A DNA stretch of 50,042 bases from an uncultured Ruminococcus sp. (GTDB lineage Bacteria > Bacillota > Clostridia > Oscillospirales > Ruminococcaceae), in contig CADAGC010000017.1 of the NCBI GenBank assembly GCA_902787365.1, positions 1 through 50,042 on the forward strand, given 5' to 3'. The position numbers and the translations under genes were made by a program. Below, one piece after another: positions 41,808 through 50,042 of this stretch. The notes below the pieces were generated by a model. It saw only the letters and a list, made by a program, of their open reading frames with translations. It ran no database searches and was not told the DNA's origin. Position 1 is the stretch's first letter; each line of letters begins with the position of its first letter.

Positions 41808-43193
41808 ATGAATGATGAAAGGCTTAGTGAGGCTATATACAATAAATACATCGCCCCGACCGACAAGCACAGGAGCAGCATGGTGGGCATCGAGATAGAG
41901 CTGCCTGTTGTGAATATGTCGGGCGAGGCTGTCGATGAGAGACTTGTCATCGATGCGGCAGACAAATTTCGTGAGCATTTCGGCTTTGCGGCCGAGGGGC
42001 GTGACGACAACGGCAACGTTAACTCAATGACCGACAAGAAGACGGGCGACAACTTATCCTTTGACTGCTCGTATTCAAACCTTGAGCTTTCGCTCGGCAA
42101 GGGCGATGACCTGTGCGAGATACACGAAAGCTTCAAGAGATATTACGGCTATCTACAGTCGTTACTTTCAAAAAGCAACTACACACTCACGGGCATGGGC
42201 ATAAACCCGGGCTACAACATCAACCACAACAAGCCCGTGCCGAATGAGCGCTACAGAATGCTTTATCACTATCTCCATTCATATCACAAATATGAGGGCA
42301 AGATAAATATGAGCTTCCATGATCGTCCCGATTTCGGAACGTTTACCAGCGCTTCGCAGGTGCAGCTCGATGTTGAGAGAGATTCGCTCATCGACACGAT
42401 AAATGCATTCACCCTGCTCGAGCCTTACAAGGCGGTGCTGTTTGCAAACTCATTCCTGCCCGAATATCCCGAATACCTTTGTGCAAGGAATATGCTGTGG
42501 GAGCACAGTATGCAGGGCTTTAACCCCAATAATGTGGGAATGTTCGGCAAAAAGCTTAAAAGCGTAGACGAGCTGATAGAATACATAAAATCGCAGTCAG
42601 TCTACTGCACCATGCGTGACGGAAGATATATAGATTTCGAGCCGACTGCCGTTAAGGATTATTTTTCACTCGGGCTGATAAGCGGTGAGTTCTTTGACGG
42701 TGAGAAATACAAGGTTACAAAGCTTACCCCCGATGAGAGCGACCTGTCGTTCCTTCGTACTTTCAAGTTTGAAGACCTGACATTCAGAGGAACGATAGAA
42801 TACCGCAGCTCATGCACACAGCCGATAAAAGACGTGATGACGGTTGCGGCGTTCCACACAGGGCTTTCGGGCAGGCTTGAAGAGCTTGCGGCACTTGTTG
42901 ACAGCGACAAGACGCTTTACAGCCACGGGATATCGCCTGTGAAGCTTCAGGATATGCTTTCAAAACGAGAGCTGCCCGAATTCATAGACACAAAGGAACT
43001 AAGCGGCCAGCTTGTGAGAATACTTGATATCGCAGCGGCGGGTCTTAAAGACAGGCGCAAAGGCGAGGAGAAGTTCTTACAGCCGCTTTACACAAGAGCC
43101 GAGAAGCTGACAAACCCCGCAAGCGAGATGCTTGCAGGGCTGCAAAACGGCGTATCAATGGACGAGCTTATAGAGCTTTATTCGGCGGTATAA
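41808..43193 (+). CDS. Glutamate-cysteine ligase, GCS2/EgtA-like
   Basis: 461 residues from ATG 41808, with GGAG ten bases before; the frame from 41733 has no ribosome site and would cover the promoter region. The N-terminal MVGIEIELPVV is the metal- and glutamate-binding strand of the carboxylate-amine ligase family. LELSLGKGDDLCEIHESF, TGMGINPGYN, SASQVQLDVER and FRGTIEYRSSCTQP follow the order of GCS2-type ligases. The reaction would be ATP-dependent coupling of glutamate to cysteine or another amine. A second, unrelated-subtype ligase is only 0.9 kb downstream, so the two may use different acceptors. The 3' end overlaps the convergent hydrolase gene by 26 bases. Confidence 0.8.
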   Translation: MNDERLSEAIYNKYIAPTDKHRSSMVGIEIELPVVNMSGEAVDERLVIDAADKFREHFGFAAEGRDDNGNVNSMTDKKTGDNLSFDCSYSNLELSLGKGDDLCEIHESFKRYYGYLQSLLSKSNYTLTGMGINPGYNINHNKPVPNERYRMLYHYLHSYHKYEGKINMSFHDRPDFGTFTSASQVQLDVERDSLIDTINAFTLLEPYKAVLFANSFLPEYPEYLCARNMLWEHSMQGFNPNNVGMFGKKLKSVDELIEYIKSQSVYCTMRDGRYIDFEPTAVKDYFSLGLISGEFFDGEKYKVTKLTPDESDLSFLRTFKFEDLTFRGTIEYRSSCTQPIKDVMTVAAFHTGLSGRLEELAALVDSDKTLYSHGISPVKLQDMLSKRELPEFIDTKELSGQLVRILDIAAAGLKDRRKGEEKFLQPLYTRAEKLTNPASEMLAGLQNGVSMDELIELYSAV

Positions 43194-44037
43194 AGCCGCC
43201 TGCGTAGGTGTTGAATACTAAAGCAAGCTCATCTGAGCGTTCGGGCTGGTGCGAAAGATAGGCGATAACAAGGCGCTTTTCGGGGTAGACCATACAGCGC
43301 TGCCCCCACTTGCCGACGATGCTGTAATGGTCATCGGCCACACGGAAGAAAAAGCCGTAGCTGTCGCCAGAGCCTGTTTTTACATAGGGCTTGACAGTCT
43401 GCATTACAGAGGCTTGGCTGATAAGCTGCTTGCCGTCAAGACTGCCGTTATCGAGCCAGAGCTGACCGAATCGTGCAAGTTCAAGTGGGGTAAGCTCCAT
43501 ACCCGTTGCACCGTAGAAATGCCCCTCGGGCGAGGTCTGAAAGGGCGGCGCTGATATTCCGAGAGGAGAGAAAAGGCGCTTTTCAAGATAGCGCATAAGC
43601 GGCTCACCCACGGAGTTTTCTACTGCCACACCCACAAGGTATGCAGGGATATTTGAGTAATGAAAGCTCATATCCGAATGGTCGGTATCAAGCGTGAGGG
43701 CAGTTTCGAGCCAGTTGTCGCCGTAAGGGCGGAAAGGGTATTCACCCGCCGTCATTGTAAGAAAGCGGCGAAGCGGCAGAGACTTGAAGCTTTGCGACAT
43801 AAGGCTTGCATAGCGCTTTTCAAGAAATTCGCAAAGCAGCGAATCGGCGCTTATCAGACCGTCATCACAGGCAAGGCAGAACGCCGCAGATGTGACAGAC
43901 TTAGTCGCTGAATAGACAGGGCGGCGGATATCTTCGCCAAAGGGTTTATGTAAAATGACCTCACCGTCACAGATGACTGTGATGCCGAATATATCAAGCT
44001 TTGCAGCGCCCAGCATATCAAATATTCTTTCGGGCAT
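43168..44037 (-). CDS. Serine hydrolase, beta-lactamase/PBP4-like
   Basis: 289 residues from ATG 44037 after GTGGAGG; codons up to 44073 cover the promoter. The catalytic SxxK motif is Ser43-Ala-Thr-Lys46 (YSATKS), and the second motif Tyr-Ser-Asn occurs in SFHYSNIPAYLVG. The third, KTG-like motif may be in YVKTGSGDSYG. There is no signal peptide, so it is a cytoplasmic esterase or amidase of the class C beta-lactamase fold rather than a secreted lactamase. It sits between two glutamate-cysteine ligase genes, on the opposite strand, and might act on a related small peptide or thiol adduct, which is inference only. Confidence 0.87.
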   Translation of the reverse strand: MPERIFDMLGAAKLDIFGITVICDGEVILHKPFGEDIRRPVYSATKSVTSAAFCLACDDGLISADSLLCEFLEKRYASLMSQSFKSLPLRRFLTMTAGEYPFRPYGDNWLETALTLDTDHSDMSFHYSNIPAYLVGVAVENSVGEPLMRYLEKRLFSPLGISAPPFQTSPEGHFYGATGMELTPLELARFGQLWLDNGSLDGKQLISQASVMQTVKPYVKTGSGDSYGFFFRVADDHYSIVGKWGQRCMVYPEKRLVIAYLSHQPERSDELALVFNTYAGGFIPPNKAL

Positions 44038-44055
44038 AAAAACACCTCCACTACT

Positions 44056-44084
44056 ATTATAATTAAACATCACACTATTGTCAA
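44056..44084 (-). promoter_or_regulatory. Consensus promoter of serine hydrolase gene
   Basis: Minus strand TTGACA (44084-44079), 17-base spacer, TATAAT (44061-44056). Its -35 box overlaps the ribosome site of the divergent gshA gene, whose own promoter is not evident in the 57-base gap. Confidence 0.75.
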
Positions 44085-44094
44085 GGAGATATAT

Positions 44095-45246
44095 ATGGAC
44101 AAGGCACTATTCTTTAAGGGTAATTTCGGGCTTGAACGTGAGACGCTGCGTGTTGGCAGCGAGGGCAGGCTCGCACAGACGCCCCACCCTTTCGGTGATG
44201 ATGAAAGCATCACGAGAGATTTCTGCGAGAATCAGATCGAGCTAATAACGCCTGTTTGCAAAAGCGTAAATGAGATGATGAGCGAGCTTGAAAGGCTTGA
44301 CAAAACGGTGAGAGCCGAGCTTGCAAAAAACGGCGAGAGCATATGGCTTTACTCAAATCCACCGCATTTTGATGACGAAAGCGAGATACCTGTTGCAAAC
44401 TTCACGGGCGAGCATTTCGGCAAGAGAAAATACCGTGAGCAGCTTGAACGCCGATACGGCAAGCGGCTGATGCTTTTTTCGGGGATACATTTTAATTTCT
44501 CATTTGATGATGAGTATTTAAAGTCATTTCTCGGTGAGGATATCGGCGGTAAAAAGCGTGATGAGTTTTATCTTAAGCTTTACAAGCAGCTTAGCCGCTA
44601 CAGCTGGCTGCTGCTGCTGCTTACGGCGGCAAGCCCGTTTTATGACGGCTCGCTGTTCGGCGAGGACGGCGGAGTCAAGCAAAGCCCTTACGCATCTATC
44701 AGAAGCGGCGAGCGTGGTTACTGGAACGAAACCCAGCCAATATTAAGATATGAAAGCTTAAAAGACTATGTCGAGAGCATTGAAGAGTATGTTAAAAAAG
44801 GCATATTATTCTCGGCAAGCGAGCTTTATCTTCCTGTAAGGCTAAAGCCTAAGGGAGTTAATACACTTGAGAATTTCAAAAACGGTGTGAGCCATATCGA
44901 GCTTAGAATGTTTGATATTGATCCCACAAAACCACTTGGCGTTGACAGTAATGACCTTGAATTTGCACACCTGTTTTTGATGTATCTTTCAAAGCAGAAT
45001 GACTATGATTTTGATGAAATCTTACAGCGAAAAGCTGTTGATGATCACAAAAAAGCAGCGTTTTATGACCTTGATAATATAGAAATAGACGGCGTGCCGA
45101 TAACAGACAGAGCAAATGCTTTACTCGATGATGTGGCGGCATTTTTTGAGGGGGAAACACAAGCGCTTGACATTATAAAATATGAAAAAAATAAACTTAG
45201 AAACAGAACATCACATAGAATAAAAAAGGAAGACATATACGGATAG
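44095..45246 (+). CDS. gshA: Glutamate-cysteine ligase, GshA/GshF N-domain type
   Basis: 383 residues from ATG 44095 after AAGGAG. GLERETLRVGSEGRLAQTPHP, SITRDFCENQIELITP and the later SPYASIRSGERGY and VSHIELRMFDIDP segments are those of gamma-proteobacterial GshA and the N-terminal half of bifunctional GshF. The ATP-grasp glutathione synthetase half of GshF is absent, so the expected product is gamma-glutamylcysteine. It is shorter than the E. coli enzyme (about 518 residues). It starts an operon with an amidotransferase 12 bases later and the suf genes after that. Confidence 0.88.
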   Translation: MDKALFFKGNFGLERETLRVGSEGRLAQTPHPFGDDESITRDFCENQIELITPVCKSVNEMMSELERLDKTVRAELAKNGESIWLYSNPPHFDDESEIPVANFTGEHFGKRKYREQLERRYGKRLMLFSGIHFNFSFDDEYLKSFLGEDIGGKKRDEFYLKLYKQLSRYSWLLLLLTAASPFYDGSLFGEDGGVKQSPYASIRSGERGYWNETQPILRYESLKDYVESIEEYVKKGILFSASELYLPVRLKPKGVNTLENFKNGVSHIELRMFDIDPTKPLGVDSNDLEFAHLFLMYLSKQNDYDFDEILQRKAVDDHKKAAFYDLDNIEIDGVPITDRANALLDDVAAFFEGETQALDIIKYEKNKLRNRTSHRIKKEDIYG

Positions 45247-45258
45247 AAGGTGAGAGAA

Positions 45259-46014
45259 ATGTGCGAGCTGTTTGGCTTTTCGGCGAGCGCAGCAGCAGAC
45301 GTCGGTGAGTATCTTGATGAGTTTTTTAAGCATAGTGAAAAGAACCCACACGGCTTTGGACTGATGCTCGGAGATGACAGAAAAATAATCAAAGAGCCCG
45401 TAAAAGCGACGGGTAGCGAGGTACTTAGAAAAACGCTTGGAGGTATAAACAAGCAGAAAACCGTGCTTGCACATATTCGTTTTGCGACCGTCGGCTCGGT
45501 TGACAGCGCAAACTGCCACCCCTTTTCCCTATGCGACAGCTCGGGGCGTGAGTGGACAATGATACACAACGGAACAATCTACACAGGACGCTGCACATAC
45601 AAGTATTTTAAAGTGCAGAAAGGCGATACTGATTCGGAAAGACTGTTCCTTGCATTCATTGATGAAATGAACGCACACCTTGCTAAGGGCGAGCTAACCG
45701 ACAGGCAGAGATTTGATGTTGTCGATGAGTTTGTGGCACATCATTCACCGAGGAACAAGCTTAACCTCATTTTCTATGACGGCGAGTATATGTATGTTCA
45801 TCAAAACATGAAAAACACCCTCGGCATAACAAAGCTTGATGACGGTGTGCTGATCACCACGGCGCCTGTTTGTGACAAGAAATGGACGCCGCTGCCGATG
45901 ACGCAGCTTATCGCCTACAAGGACGGAGAAGAGGTGTTCATTGGCAGTAAACACGAAGGTGAATTTATTCCTAATCTTGAATACATTACCGCACTTGATG
46001 CGATGAATATATAA
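45259..46014 (+). CDS. Class II glutamine amidotransferase, EgtC/YafJ-like
   Basis: 251 residues. ATG 45259 is chosen because it gives MCELFGFSAS, placing Cys at position 2, the N-terminal nucleophile that Ntn amidotransferases expose after Met removal; the frame otherwise opens at 45250. HGFGLMLGD, VLAHIRFATVGSV, NCHPF and MIHNGTI are the glutaminase-domain motifs. There is no synthetase domain, so it is a stand-alone hydrolase, like EgtC, which removes the gamma-glutamyl group in ergothioneine synthesis. Position directly after a gamma-glutamyl ligase supports a gamma-glutamyl substrate. No EgtB or EgtD is nearby. Confidence 0.88.
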   Translation: MCELFGFSASAAADVGEYLDEFFKHSEKNPHGFGLMLGDDRKIIKEPVKATGSEVLRKTLGGINKQKTVLAHIRFATVGSVDSANCHPFSLCDSSGREWTMIHNGTIYTGRCTYKYFKVQKGDTDSERLFLAFIDEMNAHLAKGELTDRQRFDVVDEFVAHHSPRNKLNLIFYDGEYMYVHQNMKNTLGITKLDDGVLITTAPVCDKKWTPLPMTQLIAYKDGEEVFIGSKHEGEFIPNLEYITALDAMNI

Positions 46015-46035
46015 ACATATGAAAGGAAAATCAAA

Positions 46036-46788
46036 ATGTCTGACATATTAAAAATCACAGGATTATCGGTCTCGGCCGAGGATAAGGAGCTTCTACACGG
46101 CGTTGACCTGACGATTAAGGAGGGCGAGACGCACGTTTTAATGGGTCACAACGGCGCCGGCAAATCGACCCTCGGCTGCACTATCATGGGCAGCCCCGAG
46201 TATACAGTTACAGGCGGCAGCATTGTTTTTGACGGCGAGGATATCACCGCAGAAAGCGCCGACAAGCGTGCAAAGCGAGGGATTTTCCTCTCATTCCAGA
46301 ATCCAATCGAGATACCCGGCATCACACTTTCGGAGTTTTTAAGAAATGCTCTCGAACAGGTCACAGGCAAGCGCCTGAAGCTCTGGGATTTCAAAAAGCA
46401 ACTCAAAGCTGCTATGGAGCTTATCGGAATGGACAGCAGCTATGCTGACCGTGACCTGAACGTTGGCTTTTCTGGCGGCGAGAAGAAAAAGGCCGAGATT
46501 TTGCAGCTTCTGATCCTTAAGCCCCGCCTTGCCATACTTGACGAGACGGACTCGGGACTTGATGTTGATGCGGTAAAGACGGTATCTAAGGGCATTGAGG
46601 AGTACAGAAAAAGCGTCGGCGGCACGCTGCTTATCATCACTCATAATGCCAAGATCCTTGAAGAACTTAAGGTCGATGCTACGCACATTCTTGCAAACGG
46701 CCGTGTTGCCAAGGAGGGTGACGGCAATCTTGCTGTCAAGGTGCTTGAAAGCGGCTTTGAAAACACACTTAGCGGGGTGGAGAGATGA
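46036..46788 (+). CDS. sufC: SUF Fe-S assembly ATPase SufC
   Basis: 250 residues from ATG 46036, after AAAGGAAA, 21 bases behind the amidotransferase gene. It has Walker A GHNGAGKST, the SufC-typical LSFQNPIEIPGITLSEFLRNA, signature FSGGEKKKAEILQ and Walker B LAILDETDSGLDVDA, the last diagnostic for SufC over transport ATPases. It is the ATPase of the SufBC2D scaffold on which Fe-S clusters are built. The stop overlaps sufB (ATGA). Confidence 0.97.
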   Translation: MSDILKITGLSVSAEDKELLHGVDLTIKEGETHVLMGHNGAGKSTLGCTIMGSPEYTVTGGSIVFDGEDITAESADKRAKRGIFLSFQNPIEIPGITLSEFLRNALEQVTGKRLKLWDFKKQLKAAMELIGMDSSYADRDLNVGFSGGEKKKAEILQLLILKPRLAILDETDSGLDVDAVKTVSKGIEEYRKSVGGTLLIITHNAKILEELKVDATHILANGRVAKEGDGNLAVKVLESGFENTLSGVER

Positions 46789-48194
46789 ACGAGAAAACAC
46801 AAATTCAGGACATCGACCGCTCACTCTACGATTTCAGATTTGATGAAGACGAGGGAGATTTTCTGGACAACGGCATCACGCCCGAGATAATCTCCGAAAT
46901 ATCTGATGAAAAGAACGACCCCGACTGGATGAGAGAATTCCGCCAGAGATCGCTTGAAATATACAGGCGCACGCCAATGGTAAAGTGGGGCGCATCTATC
47001 GAGGGGCTTGATGTTGATAACATTGTCACTTACATTCGCCCGAAGACACGTATGAACACCGACTGGGAGGACGTTCCCGAAAACATAAAGGAAACGTTCG
47101 AGCGTCTTGGAATTCCGCAGGCCGAGCGTGAATCGCTGGCAGGTGTGGGTGCGCAGTATGACAGCGAGCTTGTTTATCACAATGTCAGGGAAGAGGTCGC
47201 ACAGTCGGGTGTCGTTTACACCGACCTTGAAAGCGCTATGCACGACCCGAAATATGCTGAGATAATCAAGTCACATTTTATGAAGCTCGTGCCCCCGACA
47301 GACCATAAATTTGCGGCTCTTCATGGGGCTGTATGGTCGGGCGGCTCGTTTGTATATGTACCAAAAAATGTACGATTAGATATTCCGCTTCAATCGTATT
47401 TCAGACTTAACGCCAAGGGTGCAGGCCAGTTCGAGCACACGCTCATCATACTTGAAGAGGGCTCATATCTGCATTTTATCGAGGGCTGTTCGGCGCCGAA
47501 ATATTACGAGGCGGGTCTTCACGCAGGTTGTGTTGAGCTTTATGTCGGCAAGGGTGCGAGCCTGCGCTATTCGACCATAGAAAACTGGTCGAAGAATATG
47601 TATAACCTCAACACCAAGCGTGCGCTCGTTGAAGAGGGCGGCAAGATCGAGTGGGTGTCGGGCAGCTTCGGCTCGCACGTTTCATACCTATATCCTATGA
47701 GTATATTAAACGGCGAAAACGCCTCTGCCGAGTTCACGGGTATTACCTTTGCAGGCGAGGGGCAGGATCTTGACACGGGTGCGAAGATAGTTCACAATGC
47801 ACCTAACACATCATCATATATGAACACAAAATCCCTCAGCAAATCGGGCGGCAAGAGCACATTCAGAAGTTCTGTTGTCGTTAATCAGAACGCCGAGGGC
47901 AGCAAGTCGAGCGTCAATTGTGAGTCGCTTATGCTTGATAGTATTTCACGTTCGGACACGGTGCCGTCCATCGTCGTAAAGACCGATAAATGCGACGTCG
48001 GACACGAAGCAAAGATTGGCCGCATAAGTGATGAGGCGATATTCTATCTCACATCAAGAGGGCTTAGTGAAGAGGAAGCAAGGGCGCTTATAGTGCGTGG
48101 CTTTGCTGATAATGTTTCAAAAGAACTGCCCCTCGAATACGCAGTTGAGATGAACAATCTCATAGGCCTTGAAATGCACGGAAGTGTCGGTTAG
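46785..48194 (+). CDS. sufB: SUF Fe-S scaffold protein SufB
   Basis: 469 residues from ATG 46785, overlapping sufC by four bases. It is the scaffold subunit that assembles and transfers nascent clusters with SufC and SufD. WMREFRQRSLEIYRRTPMVKW, VWSGGSFVYVPKNVRLDIPLQSYFRLN, HFIEGCSAP and HEAKIGRISDEAIFYLTSRGLSEEEAR are characteristic of SufB, the last being the C-terminal helix shared with SufD. Normal length. Confidence 0.97.
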   Translation: MNEKTQIQDIDRSLYDFRFDEDEGDFLDNGITPEIISEISDEKNDPDWMREFRQRSLEIYRRTPMVKWGASIEGLDVDNIVTYIRPKTRMNTDWEDVPENIKETFERLGIPQAERESLAGVGAQYDSELVYHNVREEVAQSGVVYTDLESAMHDPKYAEIIKSHFMKLVPPTDHKFAALHGAVWSGGSFVYVPKNVRLDIPLQSYFRLNAKGAGQFEHTLIILEEGSYLHFIEGCSAPKYYEAGLHAGCVELYVGKGASLRYSTIENWSKNMYNLNTKRALVEEGGKIEWVSGSFGSHVSYLYPMSILNGENASAEFTGITFAGEGQDLDTGAKIVHNAPNTSSYMNTKSLSKSGGKSTFRSSVVVNQNAEGSKSSVNCESLMLDSISRSDTVPSIVVKTDKCDVGHEAKIGRISDEAIFYLTSRGLSEEEARALIVRGFADNVSKELPLEYAVEMNNLIGLEMHGSVG

Positions 48195-48207
48195 GAGGAA
48201 ACAAAAC

Positions 48208-49104
48208 TTGGAAAACACAAAACTGAATATCCTGCCTGTGCCGACATTTGGCAGCCTTGGAGTTAATTTCGTAAGACGGGATATAGAAGAATATGAAACA
48301 AATAATAAGCTGCTTGATATTGATAATAACACCCTCATCAGAGAGGATATCACAGGCAGCAGCGATTATAAGATTAACGTAAAAAACAACGCCGATGCTA
48401 TTGTAGTACAGTACGTAAAAGTGGACGGCAAGGCTCTTGTTGATACACAGATCAAGGCCGAAGCAGGCACAAGACTTAAGCTCGTGCAGATATTTGACGG
48501 ATCAGTTCAGACTGTGTCAAGGCTTAATGCAACCCTTGAAGATAACGCTTCCCTCGAGCTTGTTTTGCTTGTTCTTGGCGGCAACGACACAGTCTGCGAG
48601 ACGGTTGCTGCTCTTGATGGCAGATGCAGCAGTTTCAAGGCCGACATTGGTTATACCCTCGGCAGCGGTGATAATCTTGATATCAACCTTATCGCCGACC
48701 ATAATGGCAGAAAGACCGACTCGCAGATTCTTGTAAACGGCGTTCTTGACGGCAATGCGAGCAAGACTTTCAAGGGCACTATCGACTTTAAAAACGGCTC
48801 GGCAGGCTCGAAGGGTGCCGAGCAGGAAAACGTGCTTGTGCTCGATGAAAAGGCCGTTAACAAGACGGTGCCTGTTATACTCTGCGCCGAGGAAGACGTT
48901 GAGGGCAGCCACGGTGCAACTATCGGGCGAATTGATGATAAACAGGCCTTTTATATGCGCTCTCGTGGGTTTGATGAGCAGAAACTTTACGAGCTGTTAG
49001 CCCGTGCAAGGCTTAAGCAGGTCATTGGTGCTATCGGTGAAAGGCAGACCGAGAGCCGCATATATAAAGCACTTGATTGGGGTGATTATGATGAGCAGGA
49101 GTGA
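48208..49104 (+). CDS. sufD: SUF Fe-S scaffold protein SufD
   Basis: 298 residues from TTG 48208, with AGGAGG nine bases before it; an ATG at 48169 lies inside sufB and lacks a site. It is shorter than enterobacterial SufD. The beta-helix region is recognisable (ALVDTQIKAEAGTRLKLVQIF) and the C-terminal segment EGSHGATIGRIDDKQAFYMRSRGFDEQKLYELLARARL is the SufB/SufD signature, giving D rather than B by gene order and lower similarity. It partners SufB and SufC. Confidence 0.93.
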   Translation: MENTKLNILPVPTFGSLGVNFVRRDIEEYETNNKLLDIDNNTLIREDITGSSDYKINVKNNADAIVVQYVKVDGKALVDTQIKAEAGTRLKLVQIFDGSVQTVSRLNATLEDNASLELVLLVLGGNDTVCETVAALDGRCSSFKADIGYTLGSGDNLDINLIADHNGRKTDSQILVNGVLDGNASKTFKGTIDFKNGSAGSKGAEQENVLVLDEKAVNKTVPVILCAEEDVEGSHGATIGRIDDKQAFYMRSRGFDEQKLYELLARARLKQVIGAIGERQTESRIYKALDWGDYDEQE

Positions 49105-50042
49105 TCTTAAAAAGGATTTTCCGATACTTAACAAGTACAAAAACTTGGTCTATTTAGATAATGCCGCAACAACGCAGAAGCCAAAGGCCGTGCTTAACAG
49201 GGTGACCGAGTATTATAACGCAGAGAACGCAAACCCTCTGCGTGGGCTGTATGACCTAAGCGTTAAGGCGACTGATGCCTACGAAAACGCCCGTGAGGCG
49301 GTCAAAGACTTTATCGGTGCAAAATCAAAGCGTGAGATAGTTTTCACACGAAACGCCACCGAGAGCCTTAATCTCATAGCCCAAAGCTACGGCAGGGCTA
49401 ATATAACCGAGGGTGATGAGATCCTGATAGCAGTTTCCGAGCACCATTCAGACCTTCTGCCCTGGCAGCAGCTTGCAAGGGAAAAGGGCGCAAAGCTAAA
49501 TTTCCTCGAATGCGATGAATACGGCGAATACACCGTGCAGGCGCTTGAAGCGGCACTCACACCAAAGACAAAGCTTTTTGCCATAGCGCAGGTTTCTAAT
49601 GTTTTCGGGCGGGTAAACCCTATCAAAGAGTTTGCCGAGATCGCTCACAAAAACGGAACTCTGATTGTGTGTGACGGGGCGCAGAGCGTGCCACATATGC
49701 CCGCCAATGTGAATGATCTGGATGTAGATTTTCTCGTATTTTCAGGGCATAAGATGCTCGCTCCTATGGGAATCGGCGTGCTTTACGGCAGGGAAGAACT
49801 GTTTGAAAAAATGCCGCCTTTTCTCTACGGCGGCGAGATGATAGAGTATGTCACCCGTGAAAGCGCAACCTTTGCCGAACTGCCCCACAAATTCGAGGCA
49901 GGCACAGTAAATGTCGGCGGTGCGGCAGGGCTTCATGCAGCAATTGATTACTATAACAGCATTGGCTTTGATGAGATTGTTAAGCGTGAGAGGGAGCTTA
50001 CACAGCTTGCTTTTGAAAAGATGAAAGCCATTCCTCACGTAA
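49088..50042 (+). CDS. sufS: Cysteine desulfurase SufS (3' end outside window)
   Basis: The frame opens at ATG 49088 (or 49091), overlapping sufD by 17 bases, and runs off the window after 318 codons. It is a PLP-dependent group II cysteine desulfurase that supplies sulfur for SUF assembly. FPILNKYKNLVYLDNAATTQKP is the N-terminal substrate segment. EHHSDLLPWQ holds the catalytic His, CDGAQSVPHM the PLP-contacting Asp and Gln, and FSGHKMLAPMGIGVLYG the Schiff-base Lys (about residue 222). The active-site Cys lies beyond the end of the window. Confidence 0.96.
   Translation, partial: MMSRSDLKKDFPILNKYKNLVYLDNAATTQKPKAVLNRVTEYYNAENANPLRGLYDLSVKATDAYENAREAVKDFIGAKSKREIVFTRNATESLNLIAQSYGRANITEGDEILIAVSEHHSDLLPWQQLAREKGAKLNFLECDEYGEYTVQALEAALTPKTKLFAIAQVSNVFGRVNPIKEFAEIAHKNGTLIVCDGAQSVPHMPANVNDLDVDFLVFSGHKMLAPMGIGVLYGREELFEKMPPFLYGGEMIEYVTRESATFAELPHKFEAGTVNVGGAAGLHAAIDYYNSIGFDEIVKRERELTQLAFEKMKAIPHV

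Overview
The window looks like a chromosomal segment of a gut or rumen Clostridia member close to Ruminococcus (Oscillospiraceae). The support is a secreted protein ending in a type I dockerin (two Ca-binding repeats), several FN3/Ig-like secreted proteins typical of Ruminococcus, moderate GC content, strong AGGAGG ribosome sites, and Firmicutes-type SUF, MetE/MetF and VanR-like two-component genes. No rRNA, complete tRNA or CRISPR array was seen.

Layout: 1-1.2 kb holds the end of an ABC permease and its ATPase. 1.4-2.2 kb is a scar of an integrated element: the 3' part of a tRNA-Asn, a tandemly duplicated 61-bp hairpin and a relaxase fragment. 2.3-9.3 kb holds two large helical proteins of one paralogous family around a membrane diguanylate cyclase. 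9.3-10.4 kb is an internally deleted IS3-type element abutting a truncated secreted-protein gene. 10.6-15.4 kb holds cobalamin adenosyltransferase, a LysR regulator, metE and metF. 15.4-15.6 kb carries two back-to-back short promoter/hairpin/terminator units. 15.7-21.1 kb is a six-gene operon: sigma factor, membrane anti-sigma candidate, beta-propeller-like exported protein and an ABC transporter with two permeases. 21.2-24.3 kb is the third paralog, followed by purC, the cysteine-rich dockerin protein, a radical SAM enzyme, and the fourth paralog (30.5-32.3 kb). 32.3-34.1 kb is a decayed peptide-export locus (fused remnants of HlyD and ABC exporter genes, a STAS anti-anti-sigma gene, a frameshifted gene) with an intact Nif11/NHLP-like precursor peptide. 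A secreted FN3 protein and the fifth paralog follow, then a two-component system (38.2-41.4 kb). The last 8 kb holds a GCS2-type glutamate-cysteine ligase, a serine hydrolase, and an operon of a second glutamate-cysteine ligase, an EgtC-like amidotransferase and sufC-sufB-sufD-sufS.

The main discovery is a putative regulon. Seven genes scattered over 36 kb on both strands (all five giant paralogs, the leader-type peptide and the FN3 secreted protein) are each preceded, 43-97 bases before the start codon, by the same two-part element: GCACC(C), then 16-17 bases, then GGGTATTA (GGGTATTT once). The constant 21-22 bp phasing and position suggest an alternative-sigma promoter. The GGGTAT half equals the -10 consensus of Bacillus SigB, and a STAS anti-anti-sigma gene lies between two of the sites. 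The paralogs have no recognisable function, no signal peptide, and a shared modular architecture.

A second system of interest is the compact operon joining gamma-glutamylcysteine synthesis, a Cys2 Ntn amidotransferase and SUF Fe-S assembly. All assignments come from reading sequence and remembered family motifs; no database search was possible.
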